Source of the DNA: Bradyrhizobiaceae bacterium
GTDB lineage: Bacteria > Pseudomonadota > Alphaproteobacteria > Rhizobiales > Xanthobacteraceae
Direction of reading: 5' to 3'
NCBI GenBank assembly: GCA_003963435.1
Contig: RXJC01000209.1
Coordinates: 54,881 to 118,880, forward strand
Length of the DNA stretch: 64,000 nt
The notes under the pieces were generated by a model. The model saw only the letters and a program-made list of their open reading frames with translations, searched no databases and was not told the DNA's origin. The number at the start of each line of letters is the position of its first letter. The first letter of the stretch is position 1. Both the position numbers and the translations under genes were made by a program. Positions 55,075 to 63,772 of this stretch are shown here, in pieces.

Positions 55075-55110
55075 GAGTGAGAGTGCGGACCGGCTTCGCC
55101 GTGACGGGTT
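55075..55110 (+). promoter_or_regulatory. Conserved leader motif, copy 4 (ardC remnant)
   Basis: GAGTGAGAGTGCGGACCGG then CGCCGTGACGGGTT, ending 44 bp before the ATG of the ardC remnant, the same spacing as at the intact ardC (45) and parB (46). It survived although the gene decayed. Confidence 0.6.
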
Positions 55111-55154
55111 GAGGGCTGAAAGAGGGGCCCCGGCGCCGGTCGCGGAGATCGGTG

Positions 55155-55515
55155 ATGTCCAGAAAGACCTGACAAGCTCGGGCTGGCCAGGACCGGGCGA
55201 GCTATACGATGAACTTACCGACAATATCATCGCAGAACTTGAGGCCGGGCGCGTGCCTGGGTCCAACCTTGGAGGACGGCGGCTGCGAAGGCGCCACTTG
55301 CCAAACGCCGCGACCGGGCGGAATTATTCCGGGATCAACGTGCTGATCCTTTGGAGCGCCGCGGCACGGCTTTTCGGGCCAGAGCGGGCCCACCTTCCGC
55401 CAGGCGCTCGCGCTCGGCGGCAATGTCCGCAACGGCGAGCGCGGCACGTCCGTCGTGTACGCCGACCGATTCGTACCCGACGACGAGAAGCGGCGCGCCC
55501 GAGCAGGCGCGAGCG
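55155..55515 (+). pseudogene. ardC: Truncated, frameshifted ardC remnant
   Basis: Homology to the intact ardC at 20157-21119 is plain but broken: LYDELTDNIIAELEAGRVP, then a lost base, VQPW...AAAKAPLA in another frame, RNYSGINVLILW in the next, and TFRQALALGGNVRNGERGTS with VVYADRFVPDDEKRRA in a third. An early stop follows the start codon. Homology ends near 55500 where unrelated sequence begins before the SIR2 gene. The metallopeptidase half is missing. It marks a recombination edge. Confidence 0.88.
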
Positions 55516-55579
55516 GCGATTGATTGCTGCGCAATCTTGCTATGCTCGGACCCTTCCCTCCTAGTGATTCGCGCCTGCC

Positions 55580-57370
55580 ATGAGCATTTTATCAAGCGAT
55601 CCGATTACTCAGCTCGCATTCTCGATGTTCGAGAGCAAGGGTGTCTATGCTTTGCTTCTCGGCTCTGGTCTCTCTCGTGCAGCCGGGATTCCAACTGGAT
55701 GGGAAATCACTTTGGACCTAGTTCGACGAGTCGCGCTCGCGCAAGGCGTCAAGAATCAGTCCGATTGGGCGACGTGGTATCGCAAAACGTATGGTGCGGA
55801 ACCCGATTATTCAGCGATTCTAGCAGGACTGGCGGCCTCGCCTGCCGAACGGCGATCCATCTTACATTCGTACATCGAGCCTGACGAAGACGATCGTGCA
55901 GAGGGTAAGAAACTTCCGACAGCCGCGCACCATGCAATCGCGGGCCTGGTTCGCGACGGGTATGTCCGAGTGATACTAACGACCAATTTCGATCGGCTAT
56001 TAGAAAATGCACTGCGAGAAGTTGGCGTTGAGCCAACTGTCGTCACCTCCGTCGACAGCTTGTCAGGAGCCGAGCCGCTCACACATAGCCCGTGCTACGT
56101 GCTGAAGCTTCATGGTGACTACAAGGATGCACGCATCCTGAATACCGACGAAGAGTTAGGCGTGTATCCGCCGCAATACGATGCGCTGCTCGACCGCATT
56201 TTGGATGAGCACGGTCTTATAGTTTGCGGTTGGTCAGGCGAGTGGGATGACGCGCTACGGGCAGCATTGTTGCGCGCTCCTAACAGGCGTTACCCTACTT
56301 TCTGGAGCATACGGGGGAAAGTTGGGAGCGGCGCAGAGCCCATCATCAGTCAGCGTAAGGCTGTGACCATTCCGGTTGCCGACGCCGATAGCTTTTTTCT
56401 GAAGTTGGCCGAGCTGGTGAAAACACTCGCCGAGACTCGGAAGCAGAGTCCGCTGACGATTGATATCCTCGTCGGCTCTATCAAGCGGTACGTTGCGAGG
56501 CCGGAATTTCGCATTCGACTCGATGAAGTCATCACACAGGAAGTTAACAAGCTTTTCGACCGCCTCGACGCGAAGGAGCTCTCTCCGCAGGGTGTGTGGT
56601 CCGTTGAGGAATTCCGCCGACGCCTTAAACTCTATGAGGCCACTACCGAGCCGCTCGCGAAAGCCTTTGGTGTTCTCGGACGATGGGGGGATGACGCCGA
56701 GCTTGCACTCATTGCCGATACGATCCGCGGCGTCGTTGCCAGGGCGAACAAGGTGGGCAGCGGCCTGAATATATGGCTTGATCTAAGGACGTATCCGGCC
56801 GTTCTGCTCATGACTGCATATGGGCTCGGACTTGCGAGAGCAGAGCGTTGGAAGACCTTGCATGACCTGTTTTCTCTCTCGATGCCTAGGGACGAGCGGG
56901 ACCCAAAACGTCTCGTGAATTCGCTCTTCCTGTGGGACTGGAGGGGGTCAGACGACAATCTCTGGAATAACGTTGAAGGTTTCACGACAGGCAACAACCG
57001 CCGAAAAACACCACTCAGCGACCATCTATTCGACGTATCCTTCGAGTGGGGCACGGCGTTTTTGGGCGTCCCCACAGACAATGCTCTGCTGTTCGATCGT
57101 TTTGAGGCGCTGGGGGCGTTGGTCCACCTTGAAGAGAACAGTGAAAGGGCACTGAAGGATCAACTGGAGAACGGCGACAGGAAGGCTAGGATGTCTGTCG
57201 GTCGCATCGGCTGGCGAAGCGAGGGGCGACGCTCAATAGAACACGAGCTGAAATCAACTCCTACCAGGCAACAACTGCTTAAAGCAGGGTTCGCATTGGG
57301 CAGTGAAGCATACCTCGATCTATTCTTGGAAAACCTATCACGGGTAGCACGATGGATGGAGTGGCGCTGA
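55580..57370 (+). CDS. SIR2-family protein (stand-alone, long helical C-terminus)
   Basis: A 596-aa protein. The SIR2 domain covers about 1-270: VYALLLGSGLSRAAGIPTGW near 22 (NAD loop), VRVILTTNFDRLLENAL near 128 (T-x-N-x-D), YVLKLHGDYKDARILNT near 172 (catalytic His) and LIVCGWSGEWDDALR near 212. The C-terminal 300 residues are helical without a recognised domain and could be the phage sensor. It differs from the HerA-linked SIR2 at 44324. It is shorter than DSR1/DSR2. It heads a three-gene operon with CoiA-like and DUF4238 proteins at 39- and 39-bp or so spacing. Confidence 0.85.
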   Translation: MSILSSDPITQLAFSMFESKGVYALLLGSGLSRAAGIPTGWEITLDLVRRVALAQGVKNQSDWATWYRKTYGAEPDYSAILAGLAASPAERRSILHSYIEPDEDDRAEGKKLPTAAHHAIAGLVRDGYVRVILTTNFDRLLENALREVGVEPTVVTSVDSLSGAEPLTHSPCYVLKLHGDYKDARILNTDEELGVYPPQYDALLDRILDEHGLIVCGWSGEWDDALRAALLRAPNRRYPTFWSIRGKVGSGAEPIISQRKAVTIPVADADSFFLKLAELVKTLAETRKQSPLTIDILVGSIKRYVARPEFRIRLDEVITQEVNKLFDRLDAKELSPQGVWSVEEFRRRLKLYEATTEPLAKAFGVLGRWGDDAELALIADTIRGVVARANKVGSGLNIWLDLRTYPAVLLMTAYGLGLARAERWKTLHDLFSLSMPRDERDPKRLVNSLFLWDWRGSDDNLWNNVEGFTTGNNRRKTPLSDHLFDVSFEWGTAFLGVPTDNALLFDRFEALGALVHLEENSERALKDQLENGDRKARMSVGRIGWRSEGRRSIEHELKSTPTRQQLLKAGFALGSEAYLDLFLENLSRVARWMEWR

Positions 57371-57409
57371 CACTCCACCTGGCGATACCGGCCAGGGAGC
57401 AGCCGGACG

Positions 57410-59275
57410 ATGTCTATACGCCTGAGAGAACTGTTTGCCTGTACGGAGCAAGGCGGCGCTTTCGTCGCCGAATCTGCCGATGGTCGACTCCTGCATATTG
57501 GCGAGGTGCCCTCCGGGCTCGCCTGCAACTGCGTCTGTCCCGGCTGCGGAAGGCGGATGGTTGCGAAAAAGGGAGATGTGCAGGCCCACCATTTTGCGCA
57601 CAATGCTCAGCAAGATGGCCGGTCATGCGCGTCCGCCGGCGAGACGGCCCTGCATAAGTTTGCGAAACTCATTTTGGATGAGCGCCTGGAAATTACTTTG
57701 CCAGCGCAGGTCGTGGAGGAGCAGAAGGATCGCGAAGTTGTTGTCCGGGCGGCGAAGCGTACTTTCGATCGAGCGATCCTAGAAACCAAAGATGGGCAGA
57801 TCGTTCCCGACGTCGTGCTGCTCTTACGCGATCGCAGGCTCATCGTAGAATTCAAGGTCACTCATCCGTGCGACTCAATAAAAATCGCCCGGATCCAAGC
57901 GATGGATGTCGGCGCAATCGAGATCGACCTCTCCCAGTACCGCGACCACAAGCTCAGCGAGATCGGAGACCGGATACTTTACGACGCGCCGCGAACATGG
58001 CTGCACAATCCGCGGGAACGTGAAGCGCGCGCACGCCTCGAAGTGAGAGCGCTACAGCGAGCAGAGGAGAGGCGGACGCAAATCGAAAATTACCGCGGCT
58101 CCTATCGCCATCGTTCACCGTCAGAATCCCCGGGAAGCGGGGCATGCGAATCTTCGGCCCGGAAAAACGGCCTCGCCGACCTCATCAATCTGCCGGTATA
58201 TGGGGCTGGTTGCTTCACAGTGGCCGTTGCGGAATGGCAAGCGGCTATTCTGGAAGCATTGCTCGCTCCAACGAAAACGCCTTTCCGAACTCGAAATGGG
58301 CTCGCGGCACTCCGAAGCAGACGATGGCTCGACTCATCGTTTGCTGACATTTCGGACGAAATCGTATGTGGGGTGCGAGCGGCCGGGATTCCGTTCAACT
58401 CCCCCTTCCAGGCCGTCGAAGCATATCTAACGCAACTCGAGCGCCTTGGCTTCGTTCATTCGGATCCGACTGAGATTTGGCGGCCCTCACATACGCTACA
58501 GGCACGGATCGATAAGGCGCGCGAGCTCCGCGCGCGACCGGTCAAGCGTACGCGCGAGCTCCGTCAATTAGTTGAGGAGCTGATTGCCACTCTTCCAGCG
58601 GATGAGACCGCTGCTTTCGTATTTGAACAATGGTGGAGTTCAATGCTCCCGGAACGCGGCCATTCACCTCGTGATGCGATCGACTTCGATGAAACGAAGT
58701 GGCGATCGCTCACGAACGACCTGGATAATATCGCGACGCAAATCCGGTTCTCGCCGCGAGAACGCTTAGACCTTTTTGGGCTTCCCTACCACGGCGCCCT
58801 GGCGCGCGCACTTGAGCGCAAGCATGCAGAAGAAGCCGAACGTCAACGCGCCAATCAAGCGAAAATCGAGGCAGATAAAGCTGCCCGCGTCGCCGATCTG
58901 CAGCATCGCGCGCTTCGACAGATCGGGAGAGAAGCGGAACTCTGGCTCGTGACGACAAACTCTAACACTGGGGGACGCCCTCCCATCGAGGTCGCTTTGG
59001 ATAGCGAAGCTGGTCACGAGGATGCGGTCCGCGCGCTCCATTACCGAGCAAGAGAGATTGAGGTTCAGCATCGAGCAAGCGAGCGGAAGGCAAAAGCCGT
59101 GGCGGAGCTCGCCGCGCTCGCCCAATCCCGGTATTACGACGACGAGCGAGCTAATTTATGGATGCGAGGCAGGAGGCGGGAATTAGGTGGTAAATCGCCG
59201 GAGGAGTTCACGGTTGATGATGCTACCCGGCAGCGGTGTAGTGAGCTGCTACCTACGAAACGTTCGCGTCGATAG
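57410..59275 (+). CDS. CoiA-like nuclease protein
   Basis: A 621-aa protein. The N-terminus carries a zinc element (CVCPGCGRRMVAKKGDVQAH, then HFAHN near 60) and a nuclease core IVPDVVLLLRDRRLIVEFKV near 131-150 with PD...E-x-K, the CoiA-type PD-(D/E)XK arrangement. The rest contains a helical linker and a charged coiled coil near 470-510 (KHAEEAERQRANQAKIEADK). GGGAG lies 10 bp before the ATG. CoiA relatives are known from competence, but here the neighbours point to defence. Confidence 0.8.
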   Translation: MSIRLRELFACTEQGGAFVAESADGRLLHIGEVPSGLACNCVCPGCGRRMVAKKGDVQAHHFAHNAQQDGRSCASAGETALHKFAKLILDERLEITLPAQVVEEQKDREVVVRAAKRTFDRAILETKDGQIVPDVVLLLRDRRLIVEFKVTHPCDSIKIARIQAMDVGAIEIDLSQYRDHKLSEIGDRILYDAPRTWLHNPREREARARLEVRALQRAEERRTQIENYRGSYRHRSPSESPGSGACESSARKNGLADLINLPVYGAGCFTVAVAEWQAAILEALLAPTKTPFRTRNGLAALRSRRWLDSSFADISDEIVCGVRAAGIPFNSPFQAVEAYLTQLERLGFVHSDPTEIWRPSHTLQARIDKARELRARPVKRTRELRQLVEELIATLPADETAAFVFEQWWSSMLPERGHSPRDAIDFDETKWRSLTNDLDNIATQIRFSPRERLDLFGLPYHGALARALERKHAEEAERQRANQAKIEADKAARVADLQHRALRQIGREAELWLVTTNSNTGGRPPIEVALDSEAGHEDAVRALHYRAREIEVQHRASERKAKAVAELAALAQSRYYDDERANLWMRGRRRELGGKSPEEFTVDDATRQRCSELLPTKRSRR

Positions 59276-59314
59276 GAACTCGGATGTTCTGTGTCAATAC
59301 ACCGCATAGAGACA

Positions 59315-60589
59315 ATGAACCGGCCTTCTAAAAAGCACCACTTCGTACCACAGGCGCAGCTTCGAAATTTCTCTGCGGACGCGGAGCGCCGTTTTCTCTA
59401 TGTGCTCGACAAACAAACGGATCGATCATTCCGAACTTCGATCCTCAACGCTGGCTCAGAGAACGACTTCAACACCATCAGTCTCGGCGCCAGCAAGTGG
59501 AACTTCGAAGATCTGTTCCAGGAAGTCGACACCCGGTCGGCTTTGCTTATTGCGGAGATCCTCTCGCGCAAATCGCTAGCCTGGCTATCCGAGGATGATC
59601 GGCTTGCTTTGGCCGACTTGTTCGCCACCCAGATGCTTCGCACGCATTTCAGTCGAACCACGCGGGCGCACCTCGCTGATCGTCTTCGGGAGATCACACG
59701 GCAGCTCGGCTACGATCCGGATCAGAATCCGACCATGGCGACGCCCCCCGATGCAGCACTGCGCCTCGGCGCAGTACGGACATTCCTTGATCGCAGCGAG
59801 CAGGTCGTCGCGCTTCTGCGCCTGTATCCCGCCTTATACCGAGCAAACGGGGACCATCGGTTCATAATCTCTGATCATCCCACCGCAGTGATGAATGCTT
59901 TTCCCTATGGGGAACTCGGACTTACTTCGCACGGCATACTAGTCGTCCTGCCGATCTCACCAGAGATTATGATTGCCTTGCACTGCCCGACAATTGTGAA
60001 GCGCTATGAGTTCGCTGAACAAGCGAGTCTCGAGGCAGATCAAAAGGAGCGAGTGTTCCGATACAGAGACGGCCTCAGGTCCGGCAATCCGATCGATATT
60101 GATGAAGATGCGGTCCTGTTCCTCAATCATCAGCAAACGGTTCATAGTGCGCGGTACCTCTACGCGGCCACCGACACATTCGATCGCGCGCGTGAAGCGT
60201 TGGAACAGCAACCTCACCTTCGGTCCGTCACGACACACCTTACGTTCGGCGAAATGGGACGGCCGTCTAAACGACATTCAGAGATGCAATCGGGAATACA
60301 CCTCGTAGTACGCGGTCCTGCCGATCACGGGATCCTCACAATCGAGGAAATCGATCCTTCCGGAGAAGGGATCACCGCTCGGACCGGCCAGATCACATTG
60401 TTAGCCCAAATGGCATCGGATCAGGGCATGCTCCGTGTCGAACTCTACGTCGATGGACGCCCCATGCGCACCTTGGGCGCTGCCATGGTGGAGCCTCTTG
60501 GAAACACAGCCGATGGCTGGTTCCGCGTAGTTCACCGCGATGCCAGTTTGAGAGAGTTAGGCAAGCGTCTCGATCGCAACCGCTTGTAG
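59315..60589 (+). CDS. DUF4238 protein
   Basis: A 424-aa protein of the DUF4238 family: it begins MNRPSKKHHFVPQAQLRNFS, the defining K-H-H-F-V-P block, and has HRFIISDHPTAVMNAFPYGE near 185, then VVLPISPEIMIALHC. The family is widespread in defence islands with unknown activity; conserved His and Asp residues suggest a metal or nuclease site. A GTG at 59291 would add eight residues; I prefer 59315 where similarity starts. It closes the SIR2-CoiA operon. Confidence 0.85.
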   Translation: MNRPSKKHHFVPQAQLRNFSADAERRFLYVLDKQTDRSFRTSILNAGSENDFNTISLGASKWNFEDLFQEVDTRSALLIAEILSRKSLAWLSEDDRLALADLFATQMLRTHFSRTTRAHLADRLREITRQLGYDPDQNPTMATPPDAALRLGAVRTFLDRSEQVVALLRLYPALYRANGDHRFIISDHPTAVMNAFPYGELGLTSHGILVVLPISPEIMIALHCPTIVKRYEFAEQASLEADQKERVFRYRDGLRSGNPIDIDEDAVLFLNHQQTVHSARYLYAATDTFDRAREALEQQPHLRSVTTHLTFGEMGRPSKRHSEMQSGIHLVVRGPADHGILTIEEIDPSGEGITARTGQITLLAQMASDQGMLRVELYVDGRPMRTLGAAMVEPLGNTADGWFRVVHRDASLRELGKRLDRNRL

Positions 60590-60998
60590 CCTTCCATTTC
60601 CGGCGAGCAGGTCCCCGATATCAAACTTCGAGCAGTTGGCAGCACAGGCCTGTTCCACAGCATGCAGCGCAACCTCTCACGTCAAAAGCACTAGGTGACA
60701 ATACAAGCGTCCGCGAGCCGCGCTTCCTCGTCCATCCGATTTGCACGCTACAGCACTCTGGACTTGGGGGCGGCATCAGGGGACCCTTTGTTTGGCATCG
60801 TAGACAATTTAGATCGATGCATGGCAATTGGGTTACGCGTAGATGGCGCCGAAACGGGTCAGCAGGAATCTCGTCAGCCACCACAACGGTAGGTCTTCTG
60901 GCGAGCCCGCACCGACAGCGTCGCGCCATGGATATGCGCATCTCACTCAGCGCGGTTTTGATCTTATCGGGGGATCATCGAAGCGCTTGCAGGGACTC
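60590..60998. other. Gene-free region after the SIR2-CoiA-DUF4238 operon
   Basis: No supported gene in 409 bp. The frame of the next HTH gene is open back to 60843 (MAPKRVSRNLVSHHNG...), giving a possible 52-residue extension of low complexity. No repeats or hairpins stand out. Confidence 0.5.
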
Positions 60999-61208
60999 AT
61001 GGTTGAGAGTGATAACAACAAGCGGCGCCGGCTCGTCGAGTTCAAGGATGGTTGCCGCTATGGCAAATTTGGAAGAACTAAAGCTTATGAGCTGATCGCC
61101 CACGAGAGGATCAGGGCCTACAAGATGGGGGGCAAGACCATGATTGATCTCAACAGCATAGATGAATATCATGCTTCGCTGCCGAGGGTCGAAACGAGAG
61201 CAAGCTAG
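60999..61208 (+). CDS. Small HTH (excisionase-type) regulator
   Basis: A 69-aa protein with an AlpA/excisionase winged helix: CRYGKFGRTKAYELIAHERI, then RAYKMGGKTMIDLNSIDEYH, where the first part is the recognition helix region and the second the wing. A short GGGA sits 6 bp before the ATG at 60999. Such proteins control excision or neighbouring genes of mobile elements. It lies 41 bp upstream of the DUF2971-like gene. Confidence 0.72.
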   Translation: MVESDNNKRRRLVEFKDGCRYGKFGRTKAYELIAHERIRAYKMGGKTMIDLNSIDEYHASLPRVETRAS

Positions 61209-61249
61209 GCCGCCGATCTGCGCAGCCGCTAAGTCCTCACACTGCTGCC

Positions 61250-62083
61250 ATGACCGAAAACACCGATAATGCTCCGTTCGACCCCGCGCTGGGGGCCATC
61301 GAACCGCACGCCGGAACGCTGACCGCACCGCCGGACGGGCAACAGCTTTACAAAATCATGACGATTGAGAACCTGCTCCGGTCGGTGAGCGGCGGATACC
61401 TCTATTTCAACCGGGTCGATAGCTACAAGGACTTCCGGAATGCCGACGGGCATGACGGTGAGCAGTTGCAACAAGATCGCGCCGCCAATGAGGCCGCCAA
61501 GTTCGAAAGGGCACCCGATTTCTCTGGGGCGGACTATTATGACCGCTGCCGAAACCGGACCTATGCGTGCTGCTTCTCGCTGGAGAACTCCGACTACATC
61601 TGGCACGAGTACGGGAACGGCAGCGCACATGGTAAAGTCGGCATCGCTTTCGATTTCGCGAAGCTGCGTGCCGTCATCAATGAGATCATGAGCGTCAGGA
61701 ATGGACTGCTGTACCGGGGAAACGCCTGCAAGCAGATATTCTCCGTAAACTACGGAATCGTCGATTATTTGTCGTGGGAAGAGGTGCGGGAAAATATCGA
61801 TCGGATGCCCAATCCGATCCGCTACACCTACGTCAAGGACAAGAGCTATGCTGATGAGCGCGAGTTGCGTATTTCGCTTTCGGCGATTGGCATGGGACAT
61901 TTTGTCTTGGCCGATGGCACGAAAATGGAATTTGCCCCCGGACTCGAACTCGGCTTTGATTATCGAAAGGCCATGACAGATGGCACGATCACGGAGGTTT
62001 TTCCCGGCCCCGGCTGCGACCTCGATTTCCTCCGCGATGAACTCGGCAAGCTCGGCATCAAAGCGGTAGACGGCGCGGCCTAA
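61250..62083 (+). CDS. DUF2971-like protein
   Basis: A 277-aa protein: GQQLYKIMTIENLLRSVSGG, YLYFNRVDSYKDFRNADGHD, RNRTYACCFSLENSDYIWHE and GKVGIAFDFAKLRAVINEIM, then YADERELRISLS. This order (entry loop, CFS, WxxY, DERE) is the DUF2971 layout, a family that is frequent in mobile and defence regions and has no proven activity. It has a convergent neighbour with a hairpin between them. Confidence 0.75.
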   Translation: MTENTDNAPFDPALGAIEPHAGTLTAPPDGQQLYKIMTIENLLRSVSGGYLYFNRVDSYKDFRNADGHDGEQLQQDRAANEAAKFERAPDFSGADYYDRCRNRTYACCFSLENSDYIWHEYGNGSAHGKVGIAFDFAKLRAVINEIMSVRNGLLYRGNACKQIFSVNYGIVDYLSWEEVRENIDRMPNPIRYTYVKDKSYADERELRISLSAIGMGHFVLADGTKMEFAPGLELGFDYRKAMTDGTITEVFPGPGCDLDFLRDELGKLGIKAVDGAA

Positions 62084-62100
62084 AGGCTAGGCAGATAATC

Positions 62101-62122
62101 CAGCGGCACTTCGCCGCCGCTG
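62101..62122. terminator. Hairpin between convergent genes
   Basis: CAGCGGC (62101-62107) and GCCGCTG (62116-62122) form a perfect 7-bp stem with an 8-nt loop in the 50-bp gap between convergent genes. There is no T-tract, so termination is tentative. Confidence 0.4.
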
Positions 62123-62133
62123 TGCGTCCCAAT

Positions 62134-62736
62134 CTATAGGTCTTGTTCGGGCGCCGGCTTCTTTAAACCGCGCGGCTCCAGTAATTCGGCGGGGGTTTCT
62201 TGCAGGCCACAGAATGCGCTTATCCGGTGATTACCGTCGAGGATGCTCAAGCCATCGGGAAGCCTTATCGCAACTAGCGGCTTTTCGAAGACGCCATTCT
62301 TCATCAGGTAATCGGCCCCCCTCTTGAATCGCCTCCCGGTCTCCTCATCAATGGTGCCGCTTGCTTTCTCCATCAATATCTGCGCCACAATGACCTTCGT
62401 ACCCTGGCAGAGATTTGCAAAGCCACAGTCAGTCGTTTCGCGCTTCCAGCTAACCTCTCGCCACCATGAAAGGGGCCTGTATCCAAGGATGGCTGCCCAT
62501 GCGTGATTGCCGAGCGGCTCCGGCGGCGGCCAACCCGTATCGCCAGCGCTGCGGTTTGCGAGGTAGAACAGCCACAGTTCAATGACTGCATCGGGCCAAT
62601 GCGGAAGATAGCGCTTTATATCGGCTAGAGATACCTCCGGCGGTCGCCACTTCTTCTTCAGAATCTCGGCGAGTTCTATAGCTTCGAGCAGCGTTAAGCT
62701 CCACAATTCCTCGACGAGCTTCGGCACATCAGCCAT
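62134..62736 (-). CDS. Fusion of an L7/L12-like N-terminus with a ParB/sulfiredoxin-like domain
   Basis: A 200-aa protein. The first 30 residues (MADVPKLVEELWSLTLLEAI, then ELAEILKKKW) closely follow the N-terminal dimerisation helix of alphaproteobacterial ribosomal protein L7/L12 (MADL-x-K-I-V-x-x-L-x-x-L-T-V-L-E-A-A-E-L). Residues 140-190 contain VAIRLPDGLSILDGNHRISA, the D-G-N-H-R box of ParB/sulfiredoxin-like proteins. The middle is helical and unfamiliar. Function unknown: it might dock to the ribosome or to L10, or copy the fold for dimerisation. Confidence 0.7.
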   Translation of the reverse strand: MADVPKLVEELWSLTLLEAIELAEILKKKWRPPEVSLADIKRYLPHWPDAVIELWLFYLANRSAGDTGWPPPEPLGNHAWAAILGYRPLSWWREVSWKRETTDCGFANLCQGTKVIVAQILMEKASGTIDEETGRRFKRGADYLMKNGVFEKPLVAIRLPDGLSILDGNHRISAFCGLQETPAELLEPRGLKKPAPEQDL

Positions 62737-62754
62737 GGCATGATCCTGCGGTCA

Positions 62755-63001
62755 TGATTTCATTACCACTATCACGCAAACGCCAAACGGAGGCGCACGG
62801 CGGCTTTCTGCTTTCCGGTTGCCGACGTGCCCTCATCGTTAAGCAGGGTCGAGGCGATCGAGCGGAAGCCGCGGGCGTAGTGGTCGCTGCCGGCGCTTTC
62901 AGTGTTGGTCTGGCCAGGCGCAACCGACTCGCCCCGAAGTCGTTCAACACGAGGTACGTATCTCGCTCGGCATCGTGGGGCAAAGTGTAAAGACTACGCA
63001 T
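62755..63001 (-). pseudogene. Mosaic of gene fragments, including a probable tyrosine-recombinase C-terminus
   Basis: The ATG at 63001 with AAGGGAG upstream opens MRSLYTLPHDAERDTYLVLN, the start of a small Rhizobiales protein, but the match ends after 23 residues. In a shifted frame the next sequence reads SAGSDHYARGFRSIASTLLN then DEG, which resembles the catalytic-Arg box (H-G-F-R-x-x-A-S-T-L-L-N) of P4-type integrases, and runs to a stop near 62770. The two pieces belong to different genes, so this is a deletion junction. Confidence 0.5.
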
Positions 63002-63469
63002 GACAAGGCGCTCCCTTGACCTCGCGATATCAAGTTTGGGCGATCCTATCGGGATTCGAGTCGGAGCCGGGTTCGATTCCGGTCGTGGCGCTTGTGGAGA
63101 CCAGAACGGCATGGGGCGCGCCTGCTGCCGGGGAGCCTGCTGGCTTATTTTTTGCCAGCGAGTACCGCGCGTCTCAGCTTGCTGGTATTTCTGCTGGTAT
63201 CGGCAGCAATCCGTGACTAAAATCGCCATAAATTCGGATAGTTAAGGAAATAGGTGACTGCCGGCCAGGGGCACCAGCCTTCGCTGCTTCGCAGCTACGG
63301 CTCGGCAAGCCGGGCGCAACTGTATCCATGCGAAGCGGCGAAGGCTGTCGCGCCGAAGCCTTGGCGAAGGCGGACTGTCTCAACACCCAATCTCTCTCCC
63401 CCTCCCTAGCCATCCCCACATCCCCCCTGTATAAACCGGTAGCTTCTTCCATCACCCGAAGGAGCTCAC
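63002..63469. other. Gene-free region with a tRNA-like T-arm and inverted repeat
   Basis: No supported gene in 468 bp. GCCGGGTTCGATTCCGGT at about 63068-63085 looks like a T-arm but no matching acceptor or anticodon arm exists, so I do not call a tRNA. Tandem TGCTGGTAT copies lie at 63180-63200. Confidence 0.5.
63276..63346. repeat. Imperfect 17-bp inverted repeat
   Basis: AGCCTTCGCTGCTTCGC at 63276-63292 pairs with GCGAAGCGGCGAAGGCT at 63330-63346, 16 of 17 positions, spacer 37 nt. It lies 124 bp before the last gene and may be a REP-like element or a transcription attenuator. Confidence 0.6.
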
Positions 63470-63772
63470 ATGAACGACCTGCACGCGTGGCTTTCAGAGC
63501 AGCACCACGGCCTGCGCACCTTCCAGACCTTTCAGCACAAGCTCGAGACGCTCGGCCGGCGCGATCCCGCCCAGCGCGGGCTGTGCCGCCTGCTCAGCGG
63601 CATCGTCGGCAGCTATGTCGAGGCCTTCGACGAGGCTCCGCTGCCGGTCGAGGTCGCCGAGGGCGCTTATCGTCGCCTGCTGACGCTGGTGGAAGGCCTT
63701 GATCTGCAGGGAGATGCCGCGCGCCGCCTCGCCGACATCAACCGCGTGGCGACCTGCGAGTTGTGGCAGTGA
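63470..63772 (+). CDS. Small conserved hypothetical protein (100 aa)
   Basis: A 100-aa helical protein (MNDLHAWLSEQHHGLRTFQT...) with AGGAG 6 bp before the ATG. The blocks FQHKLETLGRRDPAQRGLCR and RRLADINRVATCELW look conserved in Rhizobiales; function unknown. From 63773 to the end of the window I see no gene; frames on the other strand are shadows. Confidence 0.75.
   Translation: MNDLHAWLSEQHHGLRTFQTFQHKLETLGRRDPAQRGLCRLLSGIVGSYVEAFDEAPLPVEVAEGAYRRLLTLVEGLDLQGDAARRLADINRVATCELWQ

Noticed and set aside
63055..63095. tRNA gene suggested by GGGTTCGATTCCGG
   Set aside because: Only a T-arm-like hairpin is present. No acceptor partner, anticodon arm or CCA end can be folded around it.
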